A stretch of 64,000 bases of DNA from Streptomyces sp. NBC_00078 (GTDB taxonomy: Bacteria > Actinomycetota > Actinomycetes > Streptomycetales > Streptomycetaceae). Where the stretch lies: the NCBI RefSeq assembly GCF_026343335.1, contig NZ_JAPELX010000001.1:124001-188000 (forward strand), in the 5' to 3' direction. Every line of letters starts with the position of its first letter. The stretch's first letter is position 1. The position numbers were made by a program, and so were the translations under genes. Under the pieces are notes generated by a model. The model made no database searches. It was not told where the DNA came from and saw only the letters and a list, made by a program, of their open reading frames with translations. Shown piece by piece: positions 44,401-52,892 of the stretch.

Positions 44401-45330
44401 TTATCTGCTACGTGCGGTCAGGCGTTTCACCTTCTGTCCAGCCTCGCGCGCTTCGTGTTGGGCGCGTGAGTGTGCGTCAGCGGCCGCGTGGTTGCGTTCT
44501 TCGGCTTCCTGCTGTTCTCGGTCGGCTCGCTGGAGTTCCTCCCCTGCCTGCTGCAGTTGCTGCTCGGCGGCGGACATCTGCTGCCGGGCCTGGTCGTGGC
44601 GGTCGCGTGCCCGCTGCCGTGCCGCCTCAGCGTCGGCCTGTTCGGTACGCGCGTCCCGCAACCGCTGCTCGGCCTCTTCGGCCGCCGTCCGGGCGTGATC
44701 GAGCTGCTCCTGCCTCTGGCGGCGCCGCTCGGCGAGGTCGCCCTTCGCCCGCGTCCGAGCCGACGGCCCCGGAGCCGTCTCTCGGCGCGGCTTCCGCGGA
44801 GCGCCGGTCGGCGCGGCAGTACCGGGAAAGTCCGACGGCGGGGTGAGAGCGCCCTCCAGGCGGCCGCCGGCCCACCGTTCGGCGGCATCCGGATCAGTGA
44901 GCACGGCGCGCAGAGTGGATTCGACGTCCTGCTGGACCGGGTCCGACAGCCGGTGCCCGGCCTCCTCGGCGAGCCTGGCGGTCTGCCGGGACAAGGCCGT
45001 CACGATGCGCCGCCGCTGCTCGGACAGCTCATTGATCCCTGCGGCGTCCAGGGTGCGGTATGCCTCGCGCAAAGCGTGCCCCAGCTCCAGGAACCGCCGG
45101 CTCTCCTCCGGTTGGGAGCGCAGCAGGAGGTTCGCCGCCCAGGCCGCCAGGGTGGGGCGGTGTGCGGCATGGATCCGACGGGCATCGTCGGCGTGACCGG
45201 CCGCCTTGGCCGCGGCGGCCAGCTCCTCACGACGTGCCACGAAGTCGGCTGGGGGCGTGATGTAGAGCTCGTCGAGAACCGCTTCCACATCGCGTTCCCC
45301 GCCGTCTCGAACCCTCTTGCGCCTACTCAC
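44401..45330 (-). CDS. Coiled-coil protein, conserved actinobacterial hypothetical
   Basis: 309 residues from GTG 45330, preceded by AGAGGTG and overlapping the stop of the small upstream gene (GTGA). The N-terminal 150 residues are helical (FVARREELAAAAKAAGHADD, WAANLLLRSQPEESRRFLEL); after a Pro-rich hinge the C-terminal ~110 residues are a long charged coiled coil (Glu/Gln/Arg/Ala heptads). No named domain. The same pair of genes, small acidic protein plus coiled coil, is what I would expect of a conserved cassette; function unknown. Confidence 0.8.
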   Translation of the reverse strand: MSRRKRVRDGGERDVEAVLDELYITPPADFVARREELAAAAKAAGHADDARRIHAAHRPTLAAWAANLLLRSQPEESRRFLELGHALREAYRTLDAAGINELSEQRRRIVTALSRQTARLAEEAGHRLSDPVQQDVESTLRAVLTDPDAAERWAGGRLEGALTPPSDFPGTAAPTGAPRKPRRETAPGPSARTRAKGDLAERRRQRQEQLDHARTAAEEAEQRLRDARTEQADAEAARQRARDRHDQARQQMSAAEQQLQQAGEELQRADREQQEAEERNHAAADAHSRAQHEAREAGQKVKRLTARSR

Positions 45331-45539
45331 GGTGCCCACACCTCTGGCCCGCCTCCGTGCCACTCGATCAGACCCGATTCGGCGACATCCAGTTCGTCCC
45401 AGCCCGTCAGGCCGGCGTTCTGCAGGAACACGGCGAGGTCGTGGAGGCCGTACGCGGTGCCGAGGATCCGGTCGTCGATACGCACCGGGCGGCCGCCGGT
45501 TTCAGACGGCGGGTAGACGATCACTCGGCGCTCGGACAC
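45327..45539 (-). CDS. Small conserved hypothetical protein (70 aa)
   Basis: Starts at GTG 45539 (VSERRVIVYPPSETGGRPVR). The sequence continues ILGTAYGLHDLAVFLQNAGL and ends DLIEWHGG-like as GLIEWHGGGPEVWAP. It is translationally coupled to the coiled-coil protein by GTGA. A longer frame exists upstream to 45854, but its sequence there is of poor coding quality. No known function. Confidence 0.7.
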   Translation of the reverse strand: MSERRVIVYPPSETGGRPVRIDDRILGTAYGLHDLAVFLQNAGLTGWDELDVAESGLIEWHGGGPEVWAP

Positions 45540-45699
45540 AGCACCAGCCTCGCCCGCGACGGGTGACCGCGCATCCCGGTCAGGCCCTGTTCCTGGTCTC
45601 GCTTCCCACGTCCGAGGCACGAGAAGCACGCGGCGGCACCGCACTCCGGTCAGTGGCCGCGGTTGAGAAGCCCTCTGGTCTTTCGCGCGACAGAGTGCC

Positions 45700-45895
45700 A
45701 CCGGATGTTTTCCGCTGGTCTCATGCCCGGACTTCTGGAGACCAAGGGCTACGCACTCGCCGTGCTCGGTATCGCCGCAAGCGTGCACGGCCTGCCCGCC
45801 GACGACCACGCACAGGCCGTGCACACGCGCGTGGAGCCCTCCCGCGTCATCCACGAGACCAGGCCCCGCTTCACCATGGCCACTGAGGACGTTGG
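45700..45895 (+). pseudogene. Fragment of an XRE-type regulator (DUF5753 domain)
   Basis: The plus strand reads FSAGLMPGLLETKGYALAVL, then TRVEPSRVIHETRPRFTMA. This is the DUF5753 start (VPGLLQTEEYARA...) found after the helix-turn-helix of Streptomyces XRE regulators. About 60 codons are left; both the DNA-binding part and the C-terminal half are missing. Confidence 0.65.
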
Positions 45896-46064
45896 ACAGG
45901 CCGGGGCCCCGGATCCGCGATGCTCGGCCCCCCCCCGGCCCGCAACACCCAGATCAGCCAGATCAGCCATGGCAGTGCCGGAGCAGTCACTCGGCCGAAC
46001 CGGCACCTGGCCTGATCGTGGCGACAGCGCCGCCGGCCTGGGTGGCCATGTCTAAGCTGTCGGC

Positions 46065-46604
46065 GTGCCATTGGTGTGGGTGACCGGCAATTCAGGAACT
46101 GGCAAGTCCACGGTCTGCGGGCTGTTGCGAGCGCGTGGCTACCTCGCGCTCGACGCCGACGCGGACGGCTTCAGCCAATGGATCGACCGAGCCGGCGGCG
46201 AGGTCGTGAGGGATCCTCCGTATCCGGTTCCAGAGGGCTGGCTCGACCGATACGGGTGGGTGATTGTTCGCGAGCGCGTGGAGACCCTCGCTGAACAGTC
46301 CCGTTGCCGCACCACGTTCCTGTGCGGGTCGGCGGAGAACGAGGCAGACGTCCGCGATCTCTTCGACCTCACCGTGTGCCTGGTGATCGACGACGACACC
46401 CTCCGCCACCGGCTCGCCACCCGCACCACCAATGCATTCGGTCAGCATCCCGAAGAACTTGCGGCCGCACTGAAATGGAACCCCCGGATGCGAGCGATCT
46501 ACGAAAGCCTCGGCGCGGCCGTCATCGATGCATCCGAGCCGGTGATCGAGGTGGTGGACACCGTGATCGACACAGTCCAGGAACTGACGGGGCCCACCCG
46601 ATAA
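46065..46604 (+). CDS. P-loop nucleoside/shikimate kinase-like protein
   Basis: 179 residues from GTG 46065. Walker A is VTGNSGTGKSTVCGLL at residues 6-21. The lid-type region LRHRLATRTTNAFGQHPEEL resembles small-molecule kinases. The substrate is unknown. A TAAGCT box ends seven bases before the GTG, and no ribosome-binding site is visible, so the mRNA may be leaderless. Confidence 0.85.
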   Translation: MPLVWVTGNSGTGKSTVCGLLRARGYLALDADADGFSQWIDRAGGEVVRDPPYPVPEGWLDRYGWVIVRERVETLAEQSRCRTTFLCGSAENEADVRDLFDLTVCLVIDDDTLRHRLATRTTNAFGQHPEELAAALKWNPRMRAIYESLGAAVIDASEPVIEVVDTVIDTVQELTGPTR

Positions 46605-46710
46605 CCAGCCCCGCTGACCGCCGCGAGGATCGCTGGTCGTCGGGGAGCCTCGCGAGTTGCTGACTGCAGACGTGCTGCAAGGCAGCGACGCGTCGCTGAC
46701 CGACGGACCG

Positions 46711-47430
46711 TCAGAAGTCGTACGGCTTCTTGGTGTTCCAGTTCAGCACGTCGGCCTCGTTCCAGCTGAACTGCGGCTTCTGGCCCTTGGTGTCGACGGA
46801 GTAGAAGGGGCCGTTGTGACCGTCCGCGCCGCGCAGCGCGATGGCGAACGAGTCCGCCGTGTGGTCCTTCGAGCCGTAGTCGAAGAGGTTCACCGCGCTG
46901 TACGCCTTGCCCCCGGGCCGGAGCGTGATGCGCTTGTCGCCGCCCGGGTTGTCCTTCTTCGAGTGCGGCAGTGCGGTGCCGTCGACGTCCCCACCGAGCT
47001 TCACGGCCGGGTACGAGGTCACCCAGCATGGCTTGGTGCCCTCGTTCGACGCGGTGACCAGCAGGTGGTCGCCCTGCTGACCGGCGAACCGGTGCACCGC
47101 CGTGACCAGCATCTCGTCTCCGCGGCACTGCTGGGTGTCGGCCGTTGTGGCCTTGCCCGCGACCTCGTCCGTCCCACTCGAGGCAGTCGCCGGGCGCGCC
47201 CTCTCCTTGGTGTCACCACCGCTGCCGGCCTGCTCTGCGCTGCCCTTGCCGTCCGCCTTGGACGCGGACCGACTCTGAGCGGTACCAGCGGCGTGGTCGC
47301 TGCCCGCCGACTTCGAGCCGTCGTCGGCGCCGCCACAGGCGGTCAGGCCGAGCGCCAGCGCGGCGGTGACGGCGGCCAGGGTGGCGGAACGGGCGGTACG
47401 GGCGGATCGGCGGGCATGGTGCGTGGTCAT
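46711..47430 (-). CDS. DUF4232 lipoprotein
   Basis: 239 residues from ATG 47430 with GGGGGAG eight bases upstream. A signal peptide with lipobox LTACGG anchors it outside. A low-complexity Ser/Gly/Asp linker (~residues 35-90) leads into the DUF4232 domain (CRGDEMLVTAVHRFAG, LLVTASNEGTKPCWVTSYPA, GGKAYSAVNLFDYGS). Function of this domain is unknown; such proteins are abundant in Streptomyces. Confidence 0.88.
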   Translation of the reverse strand: MTTHHARRSARTARSATLAAVTAALALGLTACGGADDGSKSAGSDHAAGTAQSRSASKADGKGSAEQAGSGGDTKERARPATASSGTDEVAGKATTADTQQCRGDEMLVTAVHRFAGQQGDHLLVTASNEGTKPCWVTSYPAVKLGGDVDGTALPHSKKDNPGGDKRITLRPGGKAYSAVNLFDYGSKDHTADSFAIALRGADGHNGPFYSVDTKGQKPQFSWNEADVLNWNTKKPYDF

Positions 47431-48051
<621 letters not shown>

Positions 48052-49065
48052 ATGACAGCCCGTAGGAACTTCAAGCGCCAGGTGCGTGCCCGCGCCGCCA
48101 AGACCGGTGAGTCCTACACGTCCGCCCTCCGGCACTTCCGTCCGACTCCATCAGGAGACGTCATGTCGGAAGCAAGGAATCCCAAGAGCGTGCGGCTCGC
48201 CGTAGCGCAGACCCCCGTACGCGAGGACCCCCGAGACGTTGAAGCGCTGCGCGGAAGCGGGCGTGAGGTCCGAGCTCTGATGCGCGAGGCCAGCGCTCAA
48301 GGAGCGAGGATCGTGCACTTTCCGGAAGGCGCGATCTGCTTTCCCAGCAAGTTCGTCATGTCCGTCGACGGCCCCGGCGCGGTCGGCCCTGCGGACTGGG
48401 ATCGGTGCCAGTGGCCGGTGCTCCAATCGGAGTTGGCTGCGATCGCCGAGCTGGCCCGCGAGTTGCGGTTGTGGACAGTGATCGCATCGGTGCACCGCTT
48501 GACCGGCCCGAACCGTCCACACAACAGCATCTACGTCATCTCCGATCACGGCGAGGTCGTCACGCGTTATGACGAGCGCCTGTTGTCGAAGACGAAGGTC
48601 TCGTACATGTACTCGCCGGGCGTCTCACCGGTGACCTTCGAGGTCGACGATGTGCGCTTCGGGTGCCTGCTCGGCATGGAGATCCACTACCCGGAGCTGT
48701 TCGCAGAATACGAGAAGCTGGATGTCGACTGCGTCCTGTTCTCCACAAGCGGCACCCCGGGTAACACCGCCGCCCAAGCCCAAGGCCACGCCACGGTCAA
48801 CAGCTACTGGGTCAGCTTGTCAGTGCCCTCACAGCACAGCGCCACCGCACCGTCCGGAATCGTCGCTCCCAACGGGGAATGGCTTGCGCGGTGCCCCGCG
48901 GACGGTTCACCATCGGTAGCCGTCATGAACCTCGACAACAGTTCCGAGGCCGCCGCCGGCGCGGTGACCTACGGGCGCCCCTGGCGTCGTGAGGCGCGCT
49001 CGGGCATCTACACCGAGCACCAGGTGAGCGACCCGCGCAGCGAAGACCGGACGGCGGCCTTCTAG
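48052..49065 (+). CDS. Nitrilase-fold protein, probable pseudoenzyme, with a basic N-terminal tag
   Basis: 337 residues from ATG 48052 (GGAAGG five bases upstream); ATG 48163 with AGGAG is an alternative start lacking the first 37 residues. That tag, RRNFKRQVRARAAKTGESYT then SALRHFR, is a short basic segment I recognise from many actinobacterial proteins. The rest is the carbon-nitrogen hydrolase fold: VAQTPVRED, HFPEGAICFP with the catalytic Glu92, and FGCLLGMEIHYPELF. By eye alignment the catalytic Lys (Y-x-K) is Glu175 in RYDERLL, and the catalytic Cys is Gly208, with a Cys displaced to 205. The protein is therefore probably not an amidase. Confidence 0.85.
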   Translation: MTARRNFKRQVRARAAKTGESYTSALRHFRPTPSGDVMSEARNPKSVRLAVAQTPVREDPRDVEALRGSGREVRALMREASAQGARIVHFPEGAICFPSKFVMSVDGPGAVGPADWDRCQWPVLQSELAAIAELARELRLWTVIASVHRLTGPNRPHNSIYVISDHGEVVTRYDERLLSKTKVSYMYSPGVSPVTFEVDDVRFGCLLGMEIHYPELFAEYEKLDVDCVLFSTSGTPGNTAAQAQGHATVNSYWVSLSVPSQHSATAPSGIVAPNGEWLARCPADGSPSVAVMNLDNSSEAAAGAVTYGRPWRREARSGIYTEHQVSDPRSEDRTAAF

Positions 49066-49129
49066 CTCAGAAACAGAATCCGAGAGGTTCGCGCGTACGG
49101 GATGGCTCCCGGCGCCGCGAACACCTCGG

Positions 49130-49403
49130 ATTCAGTCCAACACCCAGGTATACGGGGCGAGCGCGAGCAGCAGCGGCCACGCGGCAGCCGGTCCGCCAAC
49201 ACCCCGCCGTACAGCAGGAAGAGGATGCCGGCGACGGAGTGGGCGCCGACCACCAACCCGAGCGAGCTGACCGAGCCGGTGGCATCGAGCACGGCGAAGG
49301 CCAGGGCTATCGGCGCCACCCCGTTGCCGGGCAGGTTTGCCGTCGTACCGATGATGAGGTGACGGAACGGGTGGTGGCGCAGAGGCGCCAGGGTGGCAGA
49401 CAT
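49130..49403 (-). pseudogene. N-terminal fragment of an MFS transporter gene
   Basis: The minus strand from ATG 49403 reads LRHHPFRHLIIGTTANLPGN, then the first two membrane segments and the MFS loop-2 motif GGVLADRLPRG (consensus G-x-x-A-D-R-x-x-R-R). Homology ends after about 85 residues and the frame continues into unrelated DNA to 49062. A remnant. Confidence 0.7.
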
Positions 49404-49462
49404 GCGCCTGATCGTCGGGGCTGGGCGGCACGCCCATCAACGGCGTGAAGAGGCTTCGGCCC

Positions 49463-50872
49463 TCAGCCGCCGCGACGCACTGCGGCCGCCTTGCGAGCCT
49501 CGGCGAGCTTTCGGGCCTCGCCGGCCCTCCGCGACCTGCCGCCGCCGGCGGTGTCCTTGCTGGTGCCCATGCCGCGGAAGGGTGCGTTGGTGTTCTTCGG
49601 CCGGGGTGTGGCCGGCGCGCCGTCGAGCGGGGTGCCGGAAGGGGCCTTGGCGCCGGTGATCCGGCTCAGTTCCGCCTCGCCCGAGCGCACCTTGGTGACG
49701 GTCGGCTCGATGCCGGCTCCGGCCATCAGCAGGCTCATCTCGCGGCGCTGGCCCGAAAGCACCAGCGTGACGACACTGCCTGACTCTCCGGCCCGGGCGG
49801 TGCGGCCCGCGCGGTGCAGATAGTCCTTGGGGTCGGTGGGCGGGTCGACGTTGACCACGAGGTCGAGATCGTCGACATGCAGGCCACGGGCCGCGACATT
49901 GGTCGCCACCAGGACGGTGATCTGCCCGTTCTTGAACTGCGTCAGGGTCCGTGAGCGCTGCGGCTGGGACTTGCCGCTGTGCAGGGCCGCGGCGTGCACT
50001 CCGCTGGCCCGCAGGTGCCTGGTCAGCTGGTCGACGGCGTGCTTGGTGTCCATGAACAGCAGTACACGGCCGTCGCGGGCGGCGATCTCCGTGGTCACGG
50101 CGTACCGGTCGGGGCCGTGCACGACCAGAACATGGTGGTCCATCGTCGAGACCGCGCCCGTCGGCGGGTCGACCGAGTGAACGACGGGGTCGTGGAGGTA
50201 GCGGCCGACCAGGTGGTCGACGTCGCGGTCCAGCGTGGCCGAGAACAGCATCCGCTGACCGTCGGGGTGCACCTGGTCGAGCGCCTCGGTCACTTGCGGC
50301 AGGAAGCCCATGTCGCACATCTGGTCGGCCTCGTCCAGGACCGTGACCCGTACTCGCCCCAGGCGGCAGGTACCGCGCTCGATGAGGTCGTGCAGACGCC
50401 CGGGGGTCGCGACGACGACCTCGGCCCCTTGGCGCAAAGTAGCCGTCTGCCGGCCGATCGACATGCCGCCGACGACTGTGGCCATCCGCAGGCGCAATGC
50501 GTCGGCGTAGGGCGAAAGCGCCTCGGTGACCTGTTGGGCCAGCTCCCGGGTGGGCACCAGGATCAGAGCGAGGGGCTGCTTCGGTTCCGCGCGCCGCCCG
50601 GCTGTCCGTGCGAGCAAAGGCAGGCCGAAGGCGAGCGTCTTGCCCGAGCCGGTACGCCCGCGCCCCAGGACATCGCGTCCCGCGAGGGCGTTGGGCAGCG
50701 TGGCTGCTTGGATCGGAAAGGGTTCGTGCACCCCGAGTTCGGTGAGCGTACGCAGCACCTCGGCCGGCAGGTCCAGGTCGGCGAAGGAAACTGCCTCAGG
50801 CACCGTTGGGGCAGTGGCCACCGGCTCGGCGAGGTCGCCGTGCGGGGTGCCGGGGCAGTCGGGGTGGTTCAT
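49463..50872 (-). CDS. DEAD-box ATP-dependent RNA helicase
   Basis: 469 residues from ATG 50872 (GGAAGG six bases upstream). All motifs are visible: Q-motif FPIQAATLPNALAGRD, motif I GRTGSGKT, Ia PTRELAQQ, Ib TPGRLHDL, II VLDEADQM, III SAT, then IV-VI with VATNVAARGLHVDDLDLV and HRAGRTARAG. The C-terminal tail is basic and Gly/Ser-rich (RPKNTNAPFRGMG), as in cold-induced RNA helicases that act on ribosomal and other structured RNA. The leader carries a hairpin that covers the ribosome-binding site. Confidence 0.94.
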   Translation of the reverse strand: MNHPDCPGTPHGDLAEPVATAPTVPEAVSFADLDLPAEVLRTLTELGVHEPFPIQAATLPNALAGRDVLGRGRTGSGKTLAFGLPLLARTAGRRAEPKQPLALILVPTRELAQQVTEALSPYADALRLRMATVVGGMSIGRQTATLRQGAEVVVATPGRLHDLIERGTCRLGRVRVTVLDEADQMCDMGFLPQVTEALDQVHPDGQRMLFSATLDRDVDHLVGRYLHDPVVHSVDPPTGAVSTMDHHVLVVHGPDRYAVTTEIAARDGRVLLFMDTKHAVDQLTRHLRASGVHAAALHSGKSQPQRSRTLTQFKNGQITVLVATNVAARGLHVDDLDLVVNVDPPTDPKDYLHRAGRTARAGESGSVVTLVLSGQRREMSLLMAGAGIEPTVTKVRSGEAELSRITGAKAPSGTPLDGAPATPRPKNTNAPFRGMGTSKDTAGGGRSRRAGEARKLAEARKAAAVRRGG

Positions 50873-50877
50873 GAAGA

Positions 50878-50909
50878 GCCTTCCGCAGGGGGAACGTACC
50901 GAGGAAGGC
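50878..50909 (-). promoter_or_regulatory. Leader hairpin covering the helicase ribosome-binding site
   Basis: In the helicase mRNA, GCCTTCC pairs with GGAAGGC (50903-50909 with 50878-50884, seven perfect pairs), and the second arm is the ribosome-binding site itself. Further upstream the leader is U-rich (50931-50958). This fits a temperature- or helicase-sensitive switch, an inference. Confidence 0.55.
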
Positions 50910-51000
50910 CCGGTAGGAATGAGCAGCCGACGAAACGAAACAATGGAAAAAACAAACGGCAGAGTCACCAGCCGCCGCGAGCGCGCAAACGTGTGAGACT

Positions 51001-51516
51001 AACACAGGTGACGGCCTGGCGTTGTGCGGCTGATCACTCCGCGTGCACCTCTGCCGCGGCACAGACACAGAGCCGGTAGGTAGGTAGCTAGGTGACTGGG
51101 GGCGCGGACGCAGTCAGAGGATGCGCCCGGTCCCCGGACACATCCACGTCCACGTGCGGCGACGTGCGGGCGGCTGTGAAAAGCATCGACATGCCGCGAG
51201 CGGTGGAATCCGACCCTCGATCGCAGCACCGCGATCGGATTCTGCGGACAATCGACGGCACGTCCATCACTCGGCCGGCGTCGAAGCCAATTGTTCGGCG
51301 GCGTAGGCGAGTTCGGTGTCGCGTTCCGCCAGTAGGCGCGGGATGAGGGCGCGTTGGCCTCGTACGGCGTGGCGGGCCGCGCTATCCCACTCGACGGCGC
51401 TGCTGGCCTGGGAGCAGGGAACCGGGATAGGCCAACGCAACGAGTTCACCCGGCCGGCAACGTTCTCCCCGGTCCGGGATGCCTGATGTTTCACGCGAGT
51501 TGTGACTGCGGCAGGC
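51001..51516. other. Region upstream of the helicase; one doubtful minus-strand frame
   Basis: A minus-strand frame 51267-51527 ends in ALIPRLLAERDTELAYAAEQ, which looks protein-like, but its first half does not, and I see no family. Short GTAG repeats occur near 51075. No other features. Confidence 0.35.
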
Positions 51517-51540
51517 GACCCCGCCACGAGTGGCGGGGTC
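51517..51540 (-). terminator. Terminator after the alanine-rich membrane protein gene
   Basis: GACCCCGCCA at 51517-51526 pairs perfectly with TGGCGGGGTC at 51531-51540 across a CGAG loop, ten bases beyond the stop at 51550. Confidence 0.75.
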
Positions 51541-51549
51541 CGCCTCGCC

Positions 51550-51978
51550 TCAGATCCGCCCGCCGGTCAGACGGGTGATCGGACCATGCGTGCGGCGGCC
51601 CGCACGGCGGCCCGCCAGATATGACGTGGCACCCAATGCTGACACGCCCGCCCCCACGCCGGCGGCGAGGAACTTGCGGTTCGCGATCAACGTCCATGCC
51701 GTCTTGGCGAAGGCCACGGCCTGCCCCGAAGCGGCGATGACGGCCTGGCGGCCGGCTTGGACACGCTCGGCCGCGCTGTGCACGACGGCACTGGTCGTCC
51801 CGGCCGTACGCTCGGCCGTGTCCACGGCTGCCGACGTCACGTCGTCGGTCTTCCCGGCTGCCTTGTCTGCCGCCTGCGATGCGGGAGCAGTCGCCTTCGC
51901 TGTGGCCCGCCGGGCCTTGGAAGATGCGCTCCGCTTGGATACGGAATCTTGATTCGTGCCGCTGTTCGATTGATTCAT
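51550..51978 (-). CDS. Alanine-rich helical protein with one membrane/glycine-zipper segment
   Basis: 142 residues from ATG 51978; an upstream in-frame ATG at 52014 is possible. The N-terminal half is Lys/Ala/Thr-rich (SSKARRATAKATAPASQAAD), resembling apolipoprotein-like or histone H1-like repeats; then a long amphipathic helix (VVHSAAERVQAGRQAVIAAS) and a Gly-rich hydrophobic segment (LAAGVGAGVSALGATSYLAG). Function unknown. Confidence 0.7.
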   Translation of the reverse strand: MNQSNSGTNQDSVSKRSASSKARRATAKATAPASQAADKAAGKTDDVTSAAVDTAERTAGTTSAVVHSAAERVQAGRQAVIAASGQAVAFAKTAWTLIANRKFLAAGVGAGVSALGATSYLAGRRAGRRTHGPITRLTGGRI

Positions 51979-52494
51979 GGACTTCGCGTTGCCGCTCGCG
52001 TCAACGGCAAACACATGCCTGACAGGACGGCGTACGCAGGGCTCTGGCCGACCAGTGCACGATCCCCGGTCGGCCCCTGAGCCCCACAGGCCACCTGTAG
52101 GTCGATACCGTCATCGGACGCGGAAGCGCGGGCGTCCGAGAGGTGTCGTCACCCACGAAGCGGCTCCCGTGGGGACGCGGTCGGCGAGGATCGGGACGCC
52201 CTCGCGTACGCAGATCCGGATGATCTGGAGGATCCGGTGAGTGCGGCGGCGGCCAGATCGTGGGCACGGCCGCGCAGACCTACCCAGTGAGCCCGCAGGG
52301 CGACACCGATCTCAGGACTGCGGCCCGACGCCGGGAACGAAACTTCCTCGCCGAGCAGCCCTCGGGATCCATGATCGACCAGCATCTGCGGCAAGGCTGC
52401 CATGCCCCCTCCCAGGAGCCCGACGTTTCGGTAGTTGAACACCGTCTTGCGGGTACCCGAACGGCACGAGCAGTCCCTGCTGTTGGAGGCCACA
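51979..52494. other. Gene-free stretch of 0.5 kb
   Basis: No gene supported on either strand. A minus-strand frame (MLVDHGSRGLLGEEVSFPAS near 52380) has coding-like stretches but no recognisable domain. Confidence 0.5.
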
Positions 52495-52650
52495 ATGATC
52501 GCTCTCGGTCTAATCCTTCTAATCGTCGGCTTTATCACCGGCGTCTCGATCCTGTGGACCATCGGGATCATTCTTCTGGTGATCGGCGCACTTCTGTGGG
52601 TCATGGGATCCATGGGTCACGCCGTCGCCGGGCGTCGACACTATTGGTGA
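52495..52650 (+). CDS. DUF6131-like small membrane protein (51 aa)
   Basis: ATG 52495 with GGAGG six bases upstream. Two hydrophobic segments (LGLILLIVGFITGVSILW, IGIILLVIGALLWVMGSMG) and a basic tail ending RRHYW. Tiny proteins of this layout are common in actinobacteria; the function is unknown. Stands alone. Confidence 0.75.
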   Translation: MIALGLILLIVGFITGVSILWTIGIILLVIGALLWVMGSMGHAVAGRRHYW

Positions 52651-52834
52651 GGTGAAGGCGACATCTGGTCGGCCACCGCGCCGACCGGATGGTCTGCCCC
52701 GATCTGGTCGACGATCCCGGTTCCATGCCCTGCGAACAGCAGGGGCCACACCACCGGCCTGCGAGAAGGCCCGGTGGAAGCAGCCCACCAGTGCCGGATC
52801 GATCCGGTAGGCACGGACGGGGGGTACGGAGTCA
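52651..52834. other. Short gap downstream of the small membrane protein
   Basis: Nothing supportable; ends at the rph terminator. Confidence 0.5.
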
Positions 52835-52872
52835 TCCAGCCCGGACAGCTTGCTCTTGCTGTCCGGGCTGGA
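52835..52872. terminator. Terminator of rph
   Basis: A perfect 15-bp stem (52835-52849 with 52858-52872) and an eight-base loop, starting 21 bases after the rph stop. Confidence 0.8.
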
Positions 52873-52892
52873 CGGGTCGCTGGCGCGGTCGG

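Noticed and set aside
49437..50318. Minus-strand basic frame inside the helicase gene
   Set aside because: Overlaps the helicase in another frame with an Arg/Pro-rich shadow composition.
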